Assembly: GCF_024347355.1 (NCBI RefSeq)
Contig: NZ_AP025466.1
Coordinates: 1,550,001 to 1,614,000, forward strand
From: Vibrio chagasii
GTDB lineage: Bacteria; Pseudomonadota; Gammaproteobacteria; Enterobacterales; Vibrionaceae
Direction of reading: 5' to 3'
Length of the DNA stretch: 64,000 nt
Shown here piece by piece: positions 18,266 to 27,005 of this stretch (positions are counted from its first letter, which is position 1; every line of letters begins with the position of its first letter). Below the pieces are notes generated by a model. The model had not been told where the DNA came from. It saw only the letters and a list, made by a program, of their open reading frames with translations, and searched no databases. The position numbers and the translations under genes are program-made.

Positions 18266-18565
18266 AAATTAAGTGATGGTTTTTGATATTAAATTGAACG
18301 TGAAAGAAAACTCTTTTTTCATTAAGTCATATTTTTTACGTTCCTTGCTCTGAATATTAGAGCACTAACCAAATCACTATTACACCAAATTAAATTGTAT
18401 CGATATCGAGGTTTTATCAGTAATTATTATTAACCGAATATCAAAATAGTAATTATTGATGAGTCACTAGATTTATTCGACTTTAGTATGAGTATTCGAA
18501 GAGTCGTTAACCTTTATTTTTAGCTAAGAATCATTATTTATATAGGTGAGTGGTAGAAAATAGAT

Positions 18566-19372
18566 ATGAACAATAAACGGTATATAAGCTCACTCAAAGA
18601 ACTGTATCAAATAATTGATTCATATATTAAAGAGTGCAACGAACCTTGTGGGTTGATTTATAACGTTTGTGATTACGAAAACAATAACTTGATGCCTAGC
18701 TTGGGTCGTTCTAATCGTAAGAACTTACGCCGAGTCGAACAAGATTTGCTTTCAACGGTTCGTATCTATGGTGGGCATTCATTGCACTCTCACGACATAA
18801 ATGATTGGTTGCTGATGTGCTTAGCAAAGAAGCAGGGATTTCCCACTCGTTTACTTGAATGGAGCGATAACCTGCTTAATGCGCTGTGGGCTTTGTGTCA
18901 TAGTCAGAGTAAAGACTGCATTAATATTACTAAAGCAATTGATTTTGAGAGAGTTAGTGATTTCTTTACACCATGTGGTGTTGAGAAAACTCAGATATTT
19001 CATGTTGTTGATTGTGATCAGCAAGAACAACGTAAGGACAAATGGTATTCCATTCATCCGTTTAAGGAAGGTTGCAATGATGCCATTCAACCTTTGTACG
19101 ACGAGCAAGGATATTCAAACGGTCTAGTATCCGTTCATGTTCTTCCGTCAGCCAAAGTAAATCTGATAAAGGAGTTAATATCCATGAATGTGTTAAATGA
19201 ACCTACAGAGTATAAAGAAGAGACACTGGTTGATTTGAAAAATGAATCACACGTCGATGGAAATAAGGTTATGGGTAAAGATGGAAGCAACATCGAATTA
19301 CAAGTTAATACTCATGATCGAACTTTGGAACAATATGGACGAAAGTACCATCAAGATTTTGACTTCGACTAA
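18566..19372 (+). CDS. FRG-domain protein, motif-degenerate
   Basis: A 268-residue protein with the core of an FRG domain: LMPSLGR (about 48-54) and AKKQGFPTRLLEWSDNLLNALWAL (about 91-114), matching the family's hyGxPTRLLDWT..pLvAL. The name-giving F/Y-R-G near the N-terminus is replaced by LIYNV. The C-terminal 100 residues are charged with no recognised domain. FRG proteins are poorly understood and often occur in accessory regions. The gene is AT-rich compared with xsc and tauY and is flanked by AT-rich, hairpin-bearing gaps, so it may be a later insertion in the taurine cluster. Confidence 0.75.
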   Translation: MNNKRYISSLKELYQIIDSYIKECNEPCGLIYNVCDYENNNLMPSLGRSNRKNLRRVEQDLLSTVRIYGGHSLHSHDINDWLLMCLAKKQGFPTRLLEWSDNLLNALWALCHSQSKDCINITKAIDFERVSDFFTPCGVEKTQIFHVVDCDQQEQRKDKWYSIHPFKEGCNDAIQPLYDEQGYSNGLVSVHVLPSAKVNLIKELISMNVLNEPTEYKEETLVDLKNESHVDGNKVMGKDGSNIELQVNTHDRTLEQYGRKYHQDFDFD

Positions 19373-19396
19373 CGACTAATATCATTATCGAAAATT

Positions 19397-19445
19397 AAGA
19401 CTTCGCTCATGTCTGATTTTAATTATTTAAATAGAGTGAAGTCTT
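19397..19445. terminator. Hairpin after the FRG gene
   Basis: AAGACTTCGCTC and GAGTGAAGTCTT pair (one G-T) around a 25-base AT-rich loop, 25 bases after the FRG gene stop. Confidence 0.5.
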
Positions 19446-19517
19446 GTTTAAATAAACTTAGAACACTAATTAAATTTATAAAAATACGAAATCTGTGAGC
19501 TTAAAGATTGTATATAA

Positions 19518-19540
19518 CACAACTCGAAGTTAGAGTTGTG
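19518..19540. other. Short hairpin upstream of tauX
   Basis: CACAACTC-GAAGTTA-GAGTTGTG forms a perfect 8-bp stem about 120 bases before tauX. It may be part of the leader or an operator; no function can be assigned. Confidence 0.35.
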
Positions 19541-19657
19541 CGGCTTGTTATCAAGTTGTTAAATCTTTCAAGTTTCTAGTTTAAAAACTCTAATAAAAAA
19601 GTGGCGCAAAGCTACTGAAATTTAAACCAATAACGTAAACATAAAGGATTCTGGAAT

Positions 19658-20083
19658 ATGAATATGCAAACCAATGCAGCGACATTCGTGCTGGAAAACC
19701 AAGTCGACACAGCCTTTTTACAGTCATTCAGTGATGCTTGGAATAACCATGATATCGAAGCATTAATGTCGTTCATGACTGAAGATTGTGTATTCCATAC
19801 TGTGGCTGGCGAAGGCTTAGTTGGAAATACTATCGAAGGGTACGAAGCGGTTCGAAAGAGCTTTGAATTGGTTTGGCAGAACTTCCCAGACGCCGCTTGG
19901 AGCGATCCTGTCCACTTTGTGTGCGGTGATCGCGCTGTGAGTGAATCAACGTTTTCTGCTACAAACCCGGATGGCAGCATTATTGAAGCTCGCATGGTTG
20001 ATGTATTTACTCTGAAAGACGGAAAAATCAGCGTAAAAAATGCCTTCCGTAAAACAAGACCTCTTTTGACTCCCACAAGCTAG
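19658..20083 (+). CDS. tauX: TauX-type taurine dehydrogenase small subunit (SnoaL/NTF2-like)
   Basis: A 141-residue SnoaL/NTF2-like protein: AFLQSFSDAWNNHDIEALMSFMTEDCVFHT, then EAVRKSFELVWQNFPDAAW and RMVDVFTLKDGKISVKNAF, the usual cone-shaped fold. In alphaproteobacterial taurine clusters a small gene of this kind precedes tauY and is called the small subunit of taurine dehydrogenase. Here it lies 48 bp before tauY on the same strand. AAGGA precedes the ATG. Its biochemical role in TauXY is not well defined. Confidence 0.8.
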   Translation: MNMQTNAATFVLENQVDTAFLQSFSDAWNNHDIEALMSFMTEDCVFHTVAGEGLVGNTIEGYEAVRKSFELVWQNFPDAAWSDPVHFVCGDRAVSESTFSATNPDGSIIEARMVDVFTLKDGKISVKNAFRKTRPLLTPTS

Positions 20084-20131
20084 ACACGAAATCGCAACCC
20101 GTTCACGTGTTATGACTAGGAGAGTCGAATT

Positions 20132-21598
20132 ATGAGTTTAGTAATGGAACAACCAGCTGCCGATGTGCAGCCAAAGGTGAAAAGCACCCAAGCACAAGAA
20201 AGTACACAAGCAAAAGATAGATACGATCCAAAGTACGATCCATTGAAGGATAAAACGCCAGGTCATGGTAAAGAATACGCCCCAACGTATTGGGTAGATA
20301 CTGCAGGTGCCCCACCTGAAGATGATGGCCCAATCACATCGGACATGGATGTCGATGTGGCGATCATCGGTTCAGGCTTTACTGGCCTAAGCACTGCGAT
20401 ACACCTTGCTGAGATGTATGGCATTAAAGCGACAGTGATTGAAGCGAACCGTTCAAGCTGGGGATGCAGCACTCGAAACGGTGGTCAAGCGCAGTGTGCC
20501 TCTGGGCGTTTGAAGCGTTCACAATGGATTGAACGCTGGGGCCTCGAAACGGCGCTAAAAATGCACCGCGAATGTGTCGATGGCATGGAAACCTTCAAGT
20601 CACTGATCAAAGACATCGATTGTGACCCACAACCTGGCGGTCATTTATATGTTGCTCACCGTCCAAAAGTGATGGCAACACTCGAGAAAGAAGCCAAGTT
20701 GTTGCGCGACACGTTTGACTACGATGCGCAGATCTTAGATGCAGAAACCGTAAAGCGTGATTACGTTGGAGACCAAGAAGCAGCAGGCGCGATGCATGAG
20801 CCAGAAGGGATTGGCATTCATGCAGGGAAGTTGGCGTTTGGTTATCTAAGAAAGGCACGAGCACTCGGCGTTAAAGTTCATCCATCGAGTCCAGTTATGG
20901 GCTGGGAGACTCGTGGCGGTGTGCATTACCTGAAAACGCCTGGTGGCGTTGTTAAAGCGCGTTCTGTCGGTGTTTGTACGGGTGGGTATACCAGTCAAGG
21001 CTTGCATTCAGAGCTTAAAAACCGCCTGTTGCCAGTACTGTCTAACTCAATGGTCACACGTCCGCTAACTCAAGAAGAAATCGCCGCGTGTAATTTCAAA
21101 ACTAATCAAGTGATTACTGATACTCGAATTCTGCGTCACTACTACCGTTTGTTACCGGATAACCGAGTACAGATAGGTACACGCAGTGCTATCAGTGGCA
21201 AAAACGCACCTGAAAAGAAATATGAAGACATGCTAAGAGCGGACCTTACTCGAAAATTCCCGTCTCTCGATCAGATCAAAATCGATTATTCATGGTGGGG
21301 TTGGGTGGACGTCAGCCACGACATGATGCCGAGGATTTATCAACCGAATCCAAAACAATCCATCTTCTACGCCCTTGGATATGGCGGTAATGGCGTGATG
21401 TATTCCGCTCAAGCGGGTAAGCGTCTTGCTCAGTGGATTGCAGGCGAAGGTCACACGCTCGACCTACCAATATTTGAATCAAAACTTCCGTTCCCCAATG
21501 TGAGGGAAGTGGTGGAATCAGAGATGTTTGCGCCGTTTCGAAGAATGGGGCAGCGGTTCCTTTATCAGTGGTATTCGTTAAAGGATGAAAGGCTGTAA
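20132..21598 (+). CDS. tauY: TauY-type taurine dehydrogenase large subunit (FAD)
   Basis: An FAD-dependent amine oxidoreductase of the DAO family, 488 residues. An extended hydrophilic N-terminus (1-72) leads to PTYWVDTAG and PPEDDGPI, typical of TauY. The dinucleotide-binding motif follows (DVAIIGSGFTG, G80/G82/G85) with CSTRNGGQ, and a C-terminal YALGYGGNGVMYSAQAGK FAD-contact segment. It would oxidatively deaminate taurine to sulfoacetaldehyde and ammonium, feeding Xsc. AGGAGAG precedes the ATG. The TRAP genes follow about 120 bp later. Confidence 0.88.
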   Translation: MSLVMEQPAADVQPKVKSTQAQESTQAKDRYDPKYDPLKDKTPGHGKEYAPTYWVDTAGAPPEDDGPITSDMDVDVAIIGSGFTGLSTAIHLAEMYGIKATVIEANRSSWGCSTRNGGQAQCASGRLKRSQWIERWGLETALKMHRECVDGMETFKSLIKDIDCDPQPGGHLYVAHRPKVMATLEKEAKLLRDTFDYDAQILDAETVKRDYVGDQEAAGAMHEPEGIGIHAGKLAFGYLRKARALGVKVHPSSPVMGWETRGGVHYLKTPGGVVKARSVGVCTGGYTSQGLHSELKNRLLPVLSNSMVTRPLTQEEIAACNFKTNQVITDTRILRHYYRLLPDNRVQIGTRSAISGKNAPEKKYEDMLRADLTRKFPSLDQIKIDYSWWGWVDVSHDMMPRIYQPNPKQSIFYALGYGGNGVMYSAQAGKRLAQWIAGEGHTLDLPIFESKLPFPNVREVVESEMFAPFRRMGQRFLYQWYSLKDERL

Positions 21599-21715
21599 CT
21601 ACCCGAACATTGTTTCCAAAATAGGGAAATAGAACTACGACCAGGAAAGTTGTACCAGGTCACCTTGTGAGCAAAGTACAGGCAGGAAGTCTGTATGAAA
21701 GGAAAGGTTAAGACT

Positions 21716-22717
21716 ATGAAATTTATTAAAAATAAAATTATTGCTGGTGTCACCATTGTAGCAACAGCGGTGCTATCTAATACCGCGGCAGCAGCGAATT
21801 TTAAAATAGCCATCGGCGATGCTGCTGGTGGTACGCAGTGGGAATTAGCGACATCGTTCTCTGAACTCATGGAGCAAAAAACAGACGGTAAAGTGAAAAT
21901 CGATCTGTTCCCGAATGGTCAGTTAGGCAACGAGCAAGACACAGTAAATGATGCGGCAATCGGTCTTCTTGATTTCTCTGTACTGGCGATCAACAACGTC
22001 ACCCCTTTTTCTCCGACGGTTGGTCTACTGACTATGCCTTACGTTATTCAGAGCGCAGAAGAAGCAGTGCTACTGACTCAAGGTCAAGTAGGCCAAGACT
22101 TAGTCGATAATACGATTCGTGATGCTGGTGTTCGTATTGTCGGTTGGGCTTATTCTGGCTTTAGGGTTTTGACTAACTCGAAAAAGCCTGTCGCTTCCCC
22201 AGAAGATCTTAAAGGGCTCGTGATTCGTGTTCCTCGTAACGAAATCATGATCGCTTCTTACCAAGCATGGGGCGTAAACCCAACGCCAATGGCTTGGTCT
22301 GAAACCTTTACTGGCCTGCAACAGGGCGTGGTAGATGGTCAAGATAACCCTTACATCACAGTGCATGCGATGAAGTTTAACGAAGTACAAAAGTACGTGA
22401 CCAACATTCGCTACATTTTCTCTCTAGAACCTCTCATCGTGAGTGAAACGGTCTTCCAACAGCAAACACCTGAAATGCAGAAGATCATTCTTGAAGCAGG
22501 TCAGGAAGCGACAGAGCACAGCTTCGCTTATTTAGAAAATACGGAAAACCAAATTCGTGAAGAGCTACAAGCGAAGGGCATGGTATTCACAGACCCAGCA
22601 GACAACGAGCAAGAGTGGATCAACAAGGTGACTAAATCAGTTTGGCCTAAGTTCTACTCAAGCATCGGAGGCAAAGACAAGCTAGACGACGTTCTTGAGT
22701 TACTAGGTAGAAAGTAA
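21716..22717 (+). CDS. tauK: TRAP transporter substrate-binding protein (taurine-type DctP)
   Basis: Periplasmic binding protein of a TRAP transporter. The signal peptide runs from MKFIKNKIIAG to TAAAA, with mature residues from about 28. The family's ligand-binding segments are visible: GTQWELATSFSELM, PNGQLGNEQD, LKGLVIRVPRNEIM and WSETFTGLQQGVVDGQDNPY, where the Arg of IRVPRN normally contacts a carboxylate or sulfonate. The ATG at 21716 is preferred over 21695 because it starts the signal peptide and has GGAAAGG upstream. The position after tauXY suggests taurine import, as for tauKLM of Rhodobacter. Confidence 0.88.
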   Translation: MKFIKNKIIAGVTIVATAVLSNTAAAANFKIAIGDAAGGTQWELATSFSELMEQKTDGKVKIDLFPNGQLGNEQDTVNDAAIGLLDFSVLAINNVTPFSPTVGLLTMPYVIQSAEEAVLLTQGQVGQDLVDNTIRDAGVRIVGWAYSGFRVLTNSKKPVASPEDLKGLVIRVPRNEIMIASYQAWGVNPTPMAWSETFTGLQQGVVDGQDNPYITVHAMKFNEVQKYVTNIRYIFSLEPLIVSETVFQQQTPEMQKIILEAGQEATEHSFAYLENTENQIREELQAKGMVFTDPADNEQEWINKVTKSVWPKFYSSIGGKDKLDDVLELLGRK

Positions 22718-22880
22718 CGATTAGATTCGCCCTATCTGCTGTTCTCCGCGACTTAATCACCTAGCGATAGAACAGTGAGATAGGGCATTTACATGGCTGT
22801 ACTCGTTGAGCTGTTCTGTACCTGATCTTTTAGGACCGTGAGCGACTGGTTGTCATGTGAAAATCAACATTGGAGGTTAT

Positions 22881-23423
22881 ATGTCAGTCGCTAAAACAAT
22901 AAAAAAACACCTGAACAACATTGAGGAATATACATGTTGTTTGTTGCTTGCAAGCTTTGTCCTGTTGCTGTTTACACAAATCCTGACGCGTCAGCTATTC
23001 GACTACTCTATCCCGTGGGGGGATGAGGTCGCTACTTACATGTTCGTTTGGTTCGCTTATCTAGGGGCTGTTGTGGCGGCCAAGATGTCGGCACACAACC
23101 GAGTGAGTTTTCACTTCAAATTATTTCCGCCAATCGTGCAAACCGTCAGTGAAACCATCGCTGATTTCTTATGGCTCTGCTTCAACGGTTACTTTGTCTA
23201 TCTCAGTTATGACTTCGTGTTCAACAAAATGAACCTGTTTTGGAAGTCTCAGACCACAGGTATCCCGATGAAGTATTTCTACATGATTTTACCTATCGCG
23301 TTTTCCCTGATGATGATTCGAATTATCTGGAACAACTATGAGCGCCTATTCAAAGGTGCAACCAATGAAGATCCAGAAGTGAAAGAGCTGCGAAAAATGA
23401 CTGCACAAAAGTCTATGCAGTAG
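22881..23423 (+). CDS. tauL: TRAP transporter small permease (DctQ)
   Basis: A 180-residue four-helix DctQ subunit. The conserved SIPWGDEVATYMFVWFAYLGA segment after the first helix is present. A strong GGAGG six bases before the ATG at 22881 decides the start over the in-frame GTG at 22857. The gene lies 163 bp after the binding protein, a gap that may allow a higher level of binding protein than permease. Confidence 0.88.
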   Translation: MSVAKTIKKHLNNIEEYTCCLLLASFVLLLFTQILTRQLFDYSIPWGDEVATYMFVWFAYLGAVVAAKMSAHNRVSFHFKLFPPIVQTVSETIADFLWLCFNGYFVYLSYDFVFNKMNLFWKSQTTGIPMKYFYMILPIAFSLMMIRIIWNNYERLFKGATNEDPEVKELRKMTAQKSMQ

Positions 23424-23457
23424 TCACAGAGAATAGTCGTAATAGAGAGATGTAATA

Positions 23458-24798
23458 ATGGAATCCTATTTAACTCTAATTTTATTTGGTGGCTTCTTAA
23501 CCCTGTTAATTCTAGGTGCACCAATCACAGTATCACTGGCCGGCGCTTCGATGGCGGCCTATATGTTGCTCGACAAAAATCCTATCGCACTGGTACAAAT
23601 CGCATTTACTTCGGTAGGTAACTTCCCGCTCATGGCTCTGCCTGCTTTTGTGCTTGCGGGCGCATTAATGGAGGCGGCTGGGATCTCCAAACGTTTGGTT
23701 GATATTGCCGAAAGCTTAGCTGGGCCCGTAACAGGTGGACTTGGTGCGGCAACGGTAATGGCCTGTCTTTTCTTCGGTGCTATCTCTGGCTCTGGCCCAG
23801 CGACAACCGCCGCGGTAGGTATGCTAATGGTGCCTGCGATGGTTAAGCGTGACTACGATAAGAGCTACGCATCGGCCGTTACGGCTGCATCCGGAGGCTT
23901 GGGGATTATTATTCCACCATCCATTCCTTTAGTTATTTTTGGTATATCTGCGATGGGCTTAATGGCGCCACCAGAAGCCATTGCACAACATGGCCAGTTT
24001 GCTTCTTTATCGATTCCAAAGCTGTTTGTCGCCGGGGTTGTGCCGGGTTTCATCATGGCTTCGACACTGGTACTGACTAACTATTTCATTGCTAAGCGCG
24101 AAGGCTACAAAGGGCTTACTGAAACCTGGTCATTTGGTGATGTAAGGCATTACTTGCGTCGAGGTTTATGGTCGATACTAGCGCCATTTTTGATTCTTGG
24201 CGGTATCTACAGCGGTATGTTCACACCAACAGAGTCTGCGGTTGTGGCAATTTTTTATTCGCTGTTTGTGGGTGTATTTATTCACCGCGAGTTGTCATTC
24301 AAAAGCGTGATGAAATCTCTATCAACCACGACGTGGATCACCGGACGTGTATTGCTGATCCTGTTTGCTGCTACCGTGTTTGGTCGTTTACTGATTGAAC
24401 AAAAAATTCCAGTGGTGGTGGCTGAATCTTTGCTCAGTTTTACTGACAACATGTACATGGTGTGGGCGCTTACGATTACTTTGCTGTTGTTCATCGGTAT
24501 GTTCATGGAAACCTTAGCAGCGATTATGATCATCGTGCCGGTTCTATTACCAATCATGTACATGTTAGGCGCGGATCCTACCCACGTGGGTATTGTGGTC
24601 GTATGTACCTTATCGATAGGCTTTGCTACGCCGCCACTTGGCGAAAACATCTTTGTTGCCTCGGGAATAGGGGGTTCCACGGTTGAGCAAATCACCGCGA
24701 AGATCCATCCCTTTGTTCTTGCTTCTGTTGTGGGCGTTTTCGTTATCGCTTTCTTCCCACAAATTACGCTTTGGCTTCCGTCCTTAGTGGGCTATTAG
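23458..24798 (+). CDS. tauM: TRAP transporter large permease (DctM)
   Basis: A 446-residue membrane protein of 12-13 helices with DctM-family motifs: FPLMALPAFVLAGALMEAAGIS, FFGAISGSGPATTAAVG, GGLGIIIPPSIPLVIFG and, near the C-terminus, STLSIGFATPPLGENIFVASG-type sequence. It drives sodium-coupled uptake with DctP and DctQ. It starts 34 bp after the small permease gene, so both are probably translated from one message. Confidence 0.92.
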   Translation: MESYLTLILFGGFLTLLILGAPITVSLAGASMAAYMLLDKNPIALVQIAFTSVGNFPLMALPAFVLAGALMEAAGISKRLVDIAESLAGPVTGGLGAATVMACLFFGAISGSGPATTAAVGMLMVPAMVKRDYDKSYASAVTAASGGLGIIIPPSIPLVIFGISAMGLMAPPEAIAQHGQFASLSIPKLFVAGVVPGFIMASTLVLTNYFIAKREGYKGLTETWSFGDVRHYLRRGLWSILAPFLILGGIYSGMFTPTESAVVAIFYSLFVGVFIHRELSFKSVMKSLSTTTWITGRVLLILFAATVFGRLLIEQKIPVVVAESLLSFTDNMYMVWALTITLLLFIGMFMETLAAIMIIVPVLLPIMYMLGADPTHVGIVVVCTLSIGFATPPLGENIFVASGIGGSTVEQITAKIHPFVLASVVGVFVIAFFPQITLWLPSLVGY

Positions 24799-24809
24799 GA
24801 GAGATAACC

Positions 24810-25730
24810 ATGAATTTATCCAGAATCATCCTCATTGGTTGTGCTGTGTTTGCTGTCGTGAGTGGCATTAGTTTACGTGCCGAACATTCTGAAACAGAGA
24901 AACAAGCTAAGCCTGTTAATGTGCTTGATGTTTCTGAGCCCCACGTGGTGAGCGAGGCAGAGAGAAGAGCCAAGACTCTGCTGGCGAAAGCTGTAATCCA
25001 CGTTCAAACCGAGGGTGATGAAAGCGTCAAAGATTTCATGAGTGACCCTGAGTACATAGACGGTGAGTTATACGTGTTTGCACTCGGAATTGATGGTCAA
25101 TTTCTTGCCAGTGGCGGCTCTTCCATGGTGTTGGTGGGCGACAGTGTATTGGACACACAAGATGTTTACGGCAATCCATTTTTTCGAGAAATGATAACAA
25201 AAGCGGTCCACAACGGTTTTGGCGAGGTGGAATATCACTGGACGAACCCGACTGATCGTATGGGTGAACCGAAAACTACGTTCTTTGAGCGAGTAGGCGA
25301 TGTGATTGTCGCTGTCGGTTATTACCCTGAACGTTCGAGTGCGGCCGAGGCAAAGAATTTATTGGCGAGAGCGATGACTGCGATAGTGGAGTCTGAACAA
25401 GATAGCTTGGTTGAGTTCAATGACGCTGAAGGCAGCTTTGTGGAAGGAGATTTGTATGTGTTTGTGATGGACATGAGTTCTGGAAAGCTACTAGCTCATG
25501 GCGTGTCACCGGAGTTGGTTGGGCGATCACACAACGAAATCTTGAGCCCAGATGATAAGCCGATCCTCACTGATATGTTGAATCTTGCGCGAGAAAATGG
25601 CCGTGGTGTTTATACCTATCGCTGGTTAAATCCATTGTCGAGTAAGGTCGAAACCAAGCATACCTACTATCGAGTTATCGATAACAAGCTAGTTGGGGTT
25701 GGATATTACACAAAATCAAACAAGACGTAA
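24810..25730 (+). CDS. Double-Cache periplasmic protein
   Basis: About 306 residues: one N-terminal membrane anchor or signal sequence (4-22), then two tandem single-Cache domains. The repeats align well: ELYVFALGIDGQFLASG ... GDVIVAVGYY and DLYVFVMDMSSGKLLAHG ... DNKLVGVGYY. No output domain (MCP, kinase or GGDEF) follows. The gene begins 11 bp after dctM with GGAGAG before the ATG, so it is the last gene of the TRAP operon. A periplasmic ligand-binding accessory for transport or signalling is a reasonable inference. Confidence 0.8.
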   Translation: MNLSRIILIGCAVFAVVSGISLRAEHSETEKQAKPVNVLDVSEPHVVSEAERRAKTLLAKAVIHVQTEGDESVKDFMSDPEYIDGELYVFALGIDGQFLASGGSSMVLVGDSVLDTQDVYGNPFFREMITKAVHNGFGEVEYHWTNPTDRMGEPKTTFFERVGDVIVAVGYYPERSSAAEAKNLLARAMTAIVESEQDSLVEFNDAEGSFVEGDLYVFVMDMSSGKLLAHGVSPELVGRSHNEILSPDDKPILTDMLNLARENGRGVYTYRWLNPLSSKVETKHTYYRVIDNKLVGVGYYTKSNKT

Positions 25731-25851
25731 AAGTCAGGGTGTGGTGAGTGTAAGTCTATTAAAATTAATGACTTAATGCTCATTTTACCCCTAAAAATAG
25801 GAGTGTGTAAAAAAGCAATTTAGTAAAATTCACAGTGTGTAATTTTTGTTG

Positions 25852-25864
25852 TGAAATTGTTTCA
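25852..25864 (+). promoter_or_regulatory. Small palindrome upstream of the malate-synthase-like gene
   Basis: TGAAA-TTG-TTTCA is a perfect 5-3-5 dyad about 110 bp before the next start, in an AT-rich gap. It is the right size for an operator half-pair; the regulator is unknown. Confidence 0.3.
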
Positions 25865-25976
25865 AAAATAACAGTAGTATGAAAAACATGGAAACCGAGC
25901 AGTAAAGAACAAATCTGAAAAGGGTCATTAGGATGTTTGACCTACGTGAAATTTAAAGCCGTACGAGGGATAGACT

Positions 25977-26549
25977 ATGAATATGCTGACACTAGACAAA
26001 ACAGAACTTCACAGAAACCATTCAACTTTTATTGCTGAAGCTGTCTTTGCCGTCGAAATGGTGAAAGCAGACAAGCAACTCGAAAAGCAGAAGATGGCGA
26101 AACAGTTGCTAGATACTCTATTTCCTCTTGAGTCGGGCTCTCATGAAGATGTTGTGAGCTATGAGATTGACTACCGACATGTTCAGGTTTACTTCAAAAA
26201 TGGTGAACACACAGGTCTGAAACGTGCTAAGCATTTTGTGGCATACACAGGTGATAAATCCAAACCATCATCAATCCTGTTCCGTGATGAAAGCGGTACG
26301 CACGTTGAAGTGACGATGGGCGCTCGGAAAGGCACAGGTAACCTTGAGCTTGTTGATATTGAAGATATCCAACTAGAGACATGCACTACCTTCGGTCAAA
26401 CAGACGCAAGTATTTCTTCTGGAATCAGACACTGGGTTAGCCTAGTGAAGGGCGATGAAAGCGGCCGACCAAATGCATCAAGTGAAGATAAAGAGTTCAC
26501 GGCGAAAAATGGTGATGACTACAATCTTGGATTCTGTTTCGCACTCTGA
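25977..26549 (+). CDS. Small protein resembling one segment of malate synthase G
   Basis: A 190-residue soluble protein. Residues about 75-105 (NGEHTGLKRAKHFVAYTGD and PSSILFRDESGTHVEV) line up with the GlcB in this window ([19 protein letters not shown] and [15 protein letters not shown]), with the shared pattern F..Y.GD.S.PS.IL, then H.E. The following VDIEDIQLETC resembles [10 protein letters not shown]. The rest, including all the catalytic barrel, is absent, so it cannot be a malate synthase. GAGGGA precedes the ATG and a terminator follows, so it is monocistronic. Function unknown; a regulatory or acyl-CoA-related role is speculation. Confidence 0.6.
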   Translation: MNMLTLDKTELHRNHSTFIAEAVFAVEMVKADKQLEKQKMAKQLLDTLFPLESGSHEDVVSYEIDYRHVQVYFKNGEHTGLKRAKHFVAYTGDKSKPSSILFRDESGTHVEVTMGARKGTGNLELVDIEDIQLETCTTFGQTDASISSGIRHWVSLVKGDESGRPNASSEDKEFTAKNGDDYNLGFCFAL

Positions 26550-26554
26550 TATCG

Positions 26555-26575
26555 AGCGCTGCAGTACGCAGCGCT
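26555..26575. other. Perfect hairpin after the gene
   Basis: AGCGCTGC-AGTAC-GCAGCGCT begins six bases after the stop codon and lacks a T-tract. It may stabilise the mRNA end; a proper terminator follows 35 bp later. Confidence 0.4.
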
Positions 26576-26609
26576 AACAATCCATTTCTCTTTTACCTTT
26601 GGTAATTTG

Positions 26610-26633
26610 CCCGCCCCTATAGCGGGTTTTTTT
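26610..26633 (+). terminator. Rho-independent terminator
   Basis: CCCGC-CCCTATA-GCGGG is followed by seven T residues. It ends the malate-synthase-like gene transcript. Confidence 0.85.
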
Positions 26634-26843
26634 ATTAGAGCTATAAGTAAATTAGGCGATTATCAAAATCATATGCAGAAACTTTGGATGTGACGTTATA
26701 GTGTGTTGTTTTGATTTAAGTTGTTGTATTTAAATAATTTTGTTCTTTAATTTTATTCTGTTTTTATTAGGTTAACTATCATTATCGACGGTGGTTTGGG
26801 CTACTATTGAGCGAAATCTCAGTCAAAATGCTTTGAGCTGTGC

Positions 26844-27005
26844 TATAATGCGCGTCTTGGGATTGAGCCAGTAAGTCCATTTATCACTAACTATTGTGAT
26901 TTTTATTGCCTTTTATTTAGGCGGTGCGGCGAGCCAATCAAGTAGTAGTTGGATATGGAGAGCGTCCTTATATTCGTTGAATCGGATATGCGAACATCAT
27001 AATTT
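26844..27005 (+). promoter_or_regulatory. Candidate promoter and 150-nt leader of the BCCT gene
   Basis: A consensus -10 TATAAT (26844-26849) lies about 155 bp before the BCCT start; no good -35 is visible. The implied leader contains short G+C-rich segments (GGCGGTGCGGCGAGCC at about 26919) unlike the AT-rich sequence around it. It does not match a riboswitch class that can be recognised by eye. The upstream part of the gap (26634-26843) is AT-rich with nothing further seen. Confidence 0.4.

Noticed and set aside
26856..27005. Glycine or other known riboswitch before the BCCT gene
   Set aside because: The conserved core sequences of riboswitch classes I know could not be found in the leader.
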